A stretch of DNA of 9,423 nt from Deltaproteobacteria bacterium (GTDB taxonomy: Bacteria; Myxococcota_A; UBA796; UBA2385). The number at the start of each line of letters is the position of its first letter. Positions within the stretch are counted from its first letter, which is position 1. A program made the translations under genes and the position numbers. The stretch lies in the NCBI GenBank assembly GCA_016845285.1, contig JAERSX010000317.1, positions 1 to 9,423 on the forward strand. Direction: 5' to 3'. Below the pieces are notes generated by a model. The model was given only the letters and a program-made list of their open reading frames with translations, was not told the origin of the DNA and did not search any database. Positions 5,777 to 9,423 of the stretch are shown here, one piece after another.

Positions 5777-6430
5777 ATGCGTGCATTGTGGTTGGTGCTG
5801 CCTGTCGTGGGCTTGGTGGCCTGCGGAGGCAACAACGCCGACGAAGACGACGACGGCGATGAGCTGTCGCCGTCTGGCGACGAAGACGGTGATGGCTACA
5901 CCAACGGCGACGAAGAGCGACTGGGTAGCGACCCCTACGACGATGGCGACATCCCCTACGAGGGTGGCTGGGCCAAGGGGCAGTGCCGGGACGACGTCCA
6001 GGCCGAAGGCAACGAGGTCGGCCAGGTCGCCGAGAACTTCTCGCTGAAGGACCAGTACGGTCAGGACTGGTACCTCCATGACTTCTGCCACGACGCACTA
6101 CTCATCGAGTTCAGTGGCTTCTCGTGAACGAGCTGCGTCGGCAATGCTCCAGGTCTGGAGTACCTCTTCGAAGAATACGGCCCCGATGGACTCCTTCCCG
6201 TCATGGTGATGTACGACGGCGACTCCGCCTCGGCGCTCGCCCTCGGTGAGCAGCTCGGTCTGACCTTCCCCATCCTCTCCGACCCGAGTGGTGAGCTGTT
6301 CACGCGCTGGGATCCGTCGTACACGACGCCCAGCACCACGCTCATCGACAAGGGCTCGACGGTCTGGGCGACCGAGACCACCTGGTACACCGCCCAGCTC
6401 GAGGAGCTGCTCTACGGTCCAGAGGATTAG
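5777..6430 (+). CDS. Selenocysteine-containing thioredoxin-fold lipoprotein (UTSC redox motif, UGA read as Sec)
   Basis: This is a 217-residue envelope lipoprotein, read through the in-frame UGA at 6125-6127. Its signal peptide MRALWLVLPVVGLVAC has a perfect LVAC lipobox (Cys16). An Asp-rich calcium-binding loop (DEDGDGYTNGDEE, 35-47) follows. Then comes a thioredoxin/AhpC-TSA domain with Sec117-Thr-Ser-Cys120 at the redox site, FPILSDPSGELF (164-175) and a cis-proline in TTPSTTLID (Pro185). Aligned without gaps to the upstream paralogue over 36 positions from G-x-VAENF, the UGA falls exactly on its first catalytic Cys; 14 of the first 23 residues are identical by hand count. The same frame stays open to TAG at 6428-6430. 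A SECIS-like hairpin follows the UGA. GGGAGA lies five bases before the ATG. Sec at this site normally gives a more reactive selenolate for disulfide or peroxide reduction. The alternative is a nonsense mutation or sequencing error. Confidence 0.88.
6125..6127 (+). other. In-frame UGA selenocysteine codon
   Basis: The codon sits in the context GGC TTC TCG TGA ACG AGC TGC (Gly-Phe-Ser-Sec-Thr-Ser-Cys), forming a U-x-x-C redox motif. In the paralogue at 4734-5666 the same column is the TGC of Cys209 in WCGPC, three residues before the conserved second Cys. Treating it as a stop would leave a thioredoxin domain truncated just before its active site. Confidence 0.88.
6145..6162 (+). promoter_or_regulatory. 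Bacterial SECIS-like hairpin
   Basis: TGCTCCAGGTCTGGAGTA folds into a 7-bp stem (6145-6151 with 6156-6162, including one G-U pair) closed by a GGUC tetraloop (6152-6155). The loop starts 24 bases after the UGA, within the spacing known for bacterial SECIS elements. GGUC is the same apical loop as in the Escherichia coli fdhF SECIS recognised by SelB. It lies inside the coding region, as bacterial SECIS elements do. Confidence 0.85.
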
Positions 6431-6439
6431 CCAGCGGCA

Positions 6440-6468
6440 GCGCGCACTCTGGGGCATTCGGTGCGCGC
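6440..6468 (+). terminator. Hairpin downstream of the selenoprotein gene, possible terminator
   Basis: GCGCGCAC (6440-6447) and GTGCGCGC (6461-6468) form a perfect 8-bp GC-rich stem with a 13-base loop, starting ten bases after the TAG. The following bases are pyrimidine-rich (CCTTCGCTCTCG), not a true U-tract, so intrinsic termination would be weak. Confidence 0.35.
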
Positions 6469-6520
6469 CCTTCGCTCTCGCGCGGTAACCTGCTGGGTGA
6501 CACGAGCGGAGGAGGGCGTC

Positions 6521-7849
6521 TTGGGATCGACCACTTGGTGGCCCGCATGGGCTGTCGTCTTCAGCGTGGGCCTGAGCGCCTGCGGTGACAAGGAAGAGCC
6601 GAACGAGGAGTCGACCGAGATCGACGTCTGCGACGACCCGGTGCAGGTCTTTCGAGACGCCGACGGGGACGGCTACGGCGATCCGGCTGACGGCCTCGAG
6701 ACCTGCTCACCGCCGTCGACCCACGTCGCCGACGACACCGACTGTGACGACAGCAACCCGGCGGTCTGGCCCGGTGCCCCCGAGGTCTGTGACGGCGTCG
6801 ACGACGACTGCGACGGCCTCGTCGACGACGAGGATCCCGACATCAGCTACGCGGACTCGGACACGGTGCCCGTGGACGTCGACGAAGATGGCTACGCCGG
6901 CGACGAGGAGCCGGGCTGTCCCGAGGGCGATGACCCTTGGGAGGTCGACGACTGCGACGACGATGACGGCGGTGTGCACCCAGAAGCCACCGAGGACTGC
7001 ACCGACGAACTGGACCAGGACTGCGACGACCTCGTGGACTGCGAGGACCCCGACTGCGACGGATCCTGCCCGGAGGACTGCAGCGACGGCCGTGACAACG
7101 ATGGCGACGGCCTGCAGGACTGCGAGGACGGCGACTGTGCCACCGATGGGTCCTGTGTCGAGACGGTCGACACCTGTGACGACCACCAGGACAACGACGG
7201 CGACGGCGCCAAGGACTGCGACGACGAGGACTGCTGGGCCACCGGCGGCTGCGCCACCCTGACCGCCCAGGTCACCGGCGCGGCGTCGCTGACCCACAGC
7301 TACCAGTACTACCATTCATTCGCGTTTACGGTCGCGAACAGCGATGCCACCTACTGGTGGCAGAACCGGGTGCAGGCCACCGGCATCACCGGCACGCTGC
7401 TGGTCGACCGGGGGAGCCGCAGCACCGCCTGTAGCTGGACGCTGGCGTCCGCCACCGCCTACCGACTCGATGGCTTGCCCGACCGAGACGGCAGCAGCCT
7501 GGGCAGTCTCGCCACCTCGGGTGCCTGTGGCCTCGACACCGCGTTCCTGCAGTCCCTGATGCCCGAGCTCGCCGTGACCACAGCCTCCGTCGACATCGAC
7601 AGCATCGTGCTCCGTGACACCTGGGAGCAAGACAGCCTGGCCGTGCCCTGGCTCCTCGGCGCCACCTTCGCCACGACCACGGCTGTCTCGCAAGACAGCA
7701 GCTTCTACCACGGCTCTGATGGGTACGGCAGCCCGACCTCCTACTCGTGGTACTGGCTCTCCCGCACCCGGCAGCGCACGGCCGGAGGTGTCACTCCGGG
7801 CACGTGGGTCGGCACCGAGACGGACTGGGTGGGCGTGCCAGAGGACTGA
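6521..7849 (+). CDS. MopE-like Asp/Cys-rich metal-binding lipoprotein
   Basis: This is a predicted 442-residue lipoprotein with lipobox LSAC (Cys21). Residues about 37-184 hold two MopE-type metal-binding modules: DADGDGYGDP, then DDTDCDDSNP, then CDGVDDDCDGLVDDE, and a second, more divergent set. Two shorter Cys/Asp repeats follow (CSDGRDNDGDGLQDCEDGDC near 187-206 and CDDHQDNDGDGAKDCDDEDC near 219-238). The C-terminal 200 residues are Ser/Thr/Trp/Tyr-rich, probably beta-structured, and match no family I recognise. Such proteins are common on the surface of myxobacteria-like bacteria; copper binding is shown for the namesake MopE but is only a possibility here. I chose the TTG at 6521 because GGAGGAGGG lies just upstream and it begins a signal peptide, though that peptide's N-terminus has no basic residue. 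GTG at 6497 or 6461 would add arginines but has a poorer ribosome site. Confidence 0.85.
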   Translation: MGSTTWWPAWAVVFSVGLSACGDKEEPNEESTEIDVCDDPVQVFRDADGDGYGDPADGLETCSPPSTHVADDTDCDDSNPAVWPGAPEVCDGVDDDCDGLVDDEDPDISYADSDTVPVDVDEDGYAGDEEPGCPEGDDPWEVDDCDDDDGGVHPEATEDCTDELDQDCDDLVDCEDPDCDGSCPEDCSDGRDNDGDGLQDCEDGDCATDGSCVETVDTCDDHQDNDGDGAKDCDDEDCWATGGCATLTAQVTGAASLTHSYQYYHSFAFTVANSDATYWWQNRVQATGITGTLLVDRGSRSTACSWTLASATAYRLDGLPDRDGSSLGSLATSGACGLDTAFLQSLMPELAVTTASVDIDSIVLRDTWEQDSLAVPWLLGATFATTTAVSQDSSFYHGSDGYGSPTSYSWYWLSRTRQRTAGGVTPGTWVGTETDWVGVPED

Positions 7850-7866
7850 CGCGGCCCTATGCGTCG
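7847..7866. terminator. Small hairpin between convergent stops
   Basis: GACGC (7848-7852) and GCGTC (7861-7865), with an 8-base loop, lie exactly across the stop codons of the MopE-like and FAD-subunit genes. The stem is short and has no U-tract, so a bidirectional terminator role rests mainly on position. Confidence 0.22.
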
Positions 7867-8831
7867 CGAAGCCGCCGCAGGGCGCGGGTGACCGTGACCT
7901 TCGCCATGTGGCGCCGCCAGTCCTTCATGTCGTCTCCAGGGCCTGTCACGCTGCCCTGGGGTCGGGTGCGCTTCCACACCAGCTCGCCGATCTGATCGAT
8001 GGCTGCATCTTCGAGAGGCTGGCCACAGAACCGCTCCAGGCCCTTGATGAGCTTCGGTGCGGGGTTGATGGCACCCACGACGATGTCGAGAGCGGTCGGT
8101 GTTCGCTGCTGCCAGCGCCCGCTCACGGCCACGCCCACGAGAGGGAAGTCGATGGCGTCGCGCAGGCGGACCTTGTCGTAGCTGCCGCGGAAGTCCGCCG
8201 GTGGGCGGGGCACCACCACGTGGGTGAGGAGTTCACCTGGCTCGAGCTTGAGATGGTCCTTGCCATCGAAGCGGTAGAGGTCCCGCAGCCTGAGGGTGCG
8301 GGGACCGTCCGTACCCAGGAGGCGAACCTCGGCGTCCAGGGTCAGGAGCACGGGCACCGTGGCGCTCGACGGGGCGGCCGAGCAGGTCTTGGGGCCGTTG
8401 ATGACGTGGGACCAGTCGCCAGCCGCCGTGAGGCACCAGCCCAGGCTCTTCCGCGAGGGCTCGGTCTGGTTGGAGTAGATGCAGCGGGTGTCGAGGAAGA
8501 CGTTGCCGCCCAGCGTGCCCATGTTGCGGATCTGGGGCCCGGCGACGGACTCTGCGGCCTGTGCAAGCGGCGGGAGCTCGGCCAGGTCGGCCAGGGAGCT
8601 GAGCGTGGTTCCGGCGCCGATGATGATGGCGTCGTCGGTGATCTCCCAGCCGCTGGGCAGGGCTCGGCCGATGCCGATGACGTGTCGCGGCTGGAAGATG
8701 CGGTGCTTGAGGTTGGGCAGCAGGTCTGTTCCGCCGGCCACGTACATGCTCTCGGGGTGCTGCGACCACAGGGCCAGAGCCTCCTCGGGTGAGGTGGCCT
8801 GGTGGAGCTCGAAGCCGTCCATCCGCAGCAT
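7857..8831 (-). CDS. FAD-binding subunit of a molybdenum hydroxylase (4-hydroxybenzoyl-CoA reductase beta / xanthine dehydrogenase family)
   Basis: This 324-residue flavoprotein subunit normally passes electrons between an FeS subunit and an external partner in a molybdopterin enzyme. Visible FAD-binding motifs are VAGGTDLLP (31-39) and NMGTLGGN (103-110). It has the extra loop that, in the beta subunit of 4-hydroxybenzoyl-CoA reductase, binds a [4Fe-4S] cluster through four cysteines spaced 16, 8 and 9 residues apart. Here the same spacing gives Cys117, Cys133, Ser141 and Cys150, so the third ligand is replaced by Ser. The C-terminal domain (about 205-310) is typical of the family. The ATG at 8831 is set by AAGGAGG five bases upstream. 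Neighbours are a convergent and a divergent gene, so no molybdopterin or [2Fe-2S] subunit is adjacent: an orphan subunit, partner unknown. The substrate cannot be stated. Confidence 0.92.
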   Translation of the reverse strand: MLRMDGFELHQATSPEEALALWSQHPESMYVAGGTDLLPNLKHRIFQPRHVIGIGRALPSGWEITDDAIIIGAGTTLSSLADLAELPPLAQAAESVAGPQIRNMGTLGGNVFLDTRCIYSNQTEPSRKSLGWCLTAAGDWSHVINGPKTCSAAPSSATVPVLLTLDAEVRLLGTDGPRTLRLRDLYRFDGKDHLKLEPGELLTHVVVPRPPADFRGSYDKVRLRDAIDFPLVGVAVSGRWQQRTPTALDIVVGAINPAPKLIKGLERFCGQPLEDAAIDQIGELVWKRTRPQGSVTGPGDDMKDWRRHMAKVTVTRALRRLRDA

Positions 8832-8934
8832 GCAGTCCTCCTTGCTGCCCTCTTATCGGACCCATGGCGCCTCAGCCCGCTTGTCAGAGACTGCCTGCAT
8901 CCGCTAAGGCGCGCTGCTGGTCTCCGGAGGACTG

Positions 8935-9423
8935 ATGGCCACCCAGAACGTAGACCGCAGTGCGACTCGCATCGCGACCCACAACGGTCCCTTCCACGCC
9001 GATGACGTGCTGGCCGTTGCGCTCATCCGATCGTTCTACGACGCCGAGGCCAGCGTGGTCCGCTCACGCGACAAGGCCGTGCTCGAGGCGGCCGATATCG
9101 TGGTCGACGTGGGCGGTAGCTTCGACCCGGCGGCGCTTCGCTTCGACCACCACCAGGTCAGCTACTCGGGCCCCCTGTCCTCGGCGGGCATGCTCCTCGA
9201 CTGGCTCGATGACACGGGACGCCTCGCGCCCGGTCTGCGAGCGTTCCTCCACGATCGTCTGGTGGGCTACGTCGACGATGTCGACAACGGCCGCGTCGAG
9301 CCTCGCGGCCACGTCCCCGACTTCACCACCATGGTCAGCGTCTACAACCGAGGCTGCCACACCCTCGACGAGTTCGACGCACGCTTCGCCGAGGCGGCCT
9401 CGGTTGTAGACGCTGACCATGGT
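8935..9423 (+). CDS. MYG1/UPF0160 family DHH-type metal-dependent hydrolase (3' end cut by window)
   Basis: The first 163 codons of a cytoplasmic protein of the MYG1 (UPF0160) family are present. Motifs are THNGPFHADDVLA (15-27), VDVGG (57-61), RFDHHQ (69-74) and the family's VGYVDDVDNG (110-119). The His and Asp residues in these motifs are the expected divalent-metal ligands of DHH-like phosphoesterases. Eukaryotic MYG1 acts as a 3'-5' RNA exonuclease; the bacterial role is poorly defined, so I call it a hydrolase only. The start is set by GGAGG four bases before the ATG. The family is usually about 300 residues or longer. The last 27 bases exactly reverse-complement 9328-9354, so residues from about 155 onward may not be genuine. 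Confidence 0.9.
   Translation, partial: MATQNVDRSATRIATHNGPFHADDVLAVALIRSFYDAEASVVRSRDKAVLEAADIVVDVGGSFDPAALRFDHHQVSYSGPLSSAGMLLDWLDDTGRLAPGLRAFLHDRLVGYVDDVDNGRVEPRGHVPDFTTMVSVYNRGCHTLDEFDARFAEAASVVDADHG
9328..9423. repeat. Perfect 27-bp inverted repeat at the window end
   Basis: Bases 9328-9354 (beginning ACCATGGTCAGCG) and 9397-9423 (ending CGCTGACCATGGT) are exact reverse complements with a 42-base spacer, inside a coding region and ending at the last base. Natural coding DNA rarely shows this; a fold-back or graph artefact at a contig end is the likely cause. Confidence 0.9.

Noticed and set aside
5777..6127. Pseudogene or truncated lipoprotein ending at the UGA
   Set aside because: The UGA sits precisely on a catalytic Cys column, the rest of the domain is intact with no other lesion, and a SECIS-like hairpin follows. 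A random nonsense mutation would not predict these together.
6203..6430. Separate 75-residue gene starting at ATG 6203
   Set aside because: It is in the same frame as 5777-6127, has no ribosome site of its own, and continues the same thioredoxin fold; better explained as the part after the Sec codon.
6707..7315. 202-codon minus-strand open frame rich in Val and Ala
   Set aside because: It is the complement of the GAC/GAT-rich MopE-like repeat (GTC on the other strand); a compositional shadow.
1..9423. CRISPR arrays, insertion sequences, rRNA or complete tRNA genes
   Set aside because: No spaced direct repeats, transposase motifs or structural RNA signatures were seen on either strand.

Overview
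The window reads as GC-rich Gram-negative bacterial DNA, most likely from Myxococcota or a related former deltaproteobacterial lineage. The evidence is an EF-G of the mitochondrial-like spdEFG1 type, several lipoproteins with Asp-rich calcium-binding repeats, a MopE-type Asp/Cys-rich lipoprotein, and strong GGAGG ribosome sites. This assignment is an inference; no taxonomic marker was searched. Both ends cut a gene, so the window may be a whole contig.

Layout, left to right: (1) 1-1686, minus: the first 562 codons of elongation factor G. (2) 1687-1987: divergent intergenic region. (3) 1988-4081, plus: a small putative lipoprotein whose stop codon directly abuts the GTG start of a 611-residue secreted protein of unknown function. 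(4) 4088-4549, minus: a periplasmic protein with a TonB/TolA-like C-terminal domain, convergent with the previous gene. (5) 4550-4733: divergent intergenic region carrying two perfect palindromes. (6) 4734-5666, plus: a lipoprotein with a Gly/Ser/Asp linker, calcium-binding repeats and a thioredoxin-like domain with a WCGPC active site. (7) 5777-6430, plus: a shorter paralogue of gene 6 whose frame is interrupted by one in-frame UGA, exactly where gene 6 has its first active-site cysteine. A bacterial SECIS-like hairpin with a GGUC loop follows the UGA. I annotate it as one selenoprotein with a UTSC redox motif. (8) 6521-7849, plus: a MopE-like lipoprotein with a unique C-terminal domain. (9) 7857-8831, minus: an FAD-binding subunit of the 4-hydroxybenzoyl-CoA reductase / xanthine dehydrogenase family, without its partner subunits. 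(10) 8935-9423, plus: the start of a MYG1/UPF0160 DHH-type hydrolase, ending in an exact inverted repeat that looks like an assembly artefact.

The centre (4734-7849) is a run of three secreted, Asp-rich lipoproteins, two of which are thioredoxin-fold paralogues using Cys and Sec respectively. A reasonable inference is extracytoplasmic thiol-disulfide or peroxide chemistry at the membrane surface, with calcium-stabilised stalks. The most notable observation is the selenoprotein: ordinary gene calling would split it into a 116-residue and a 75-residue fragment and lose the active site. The Sec machinery (selA, selB, selC, selD) is not in this window and must be sought elsewhere in the genome.
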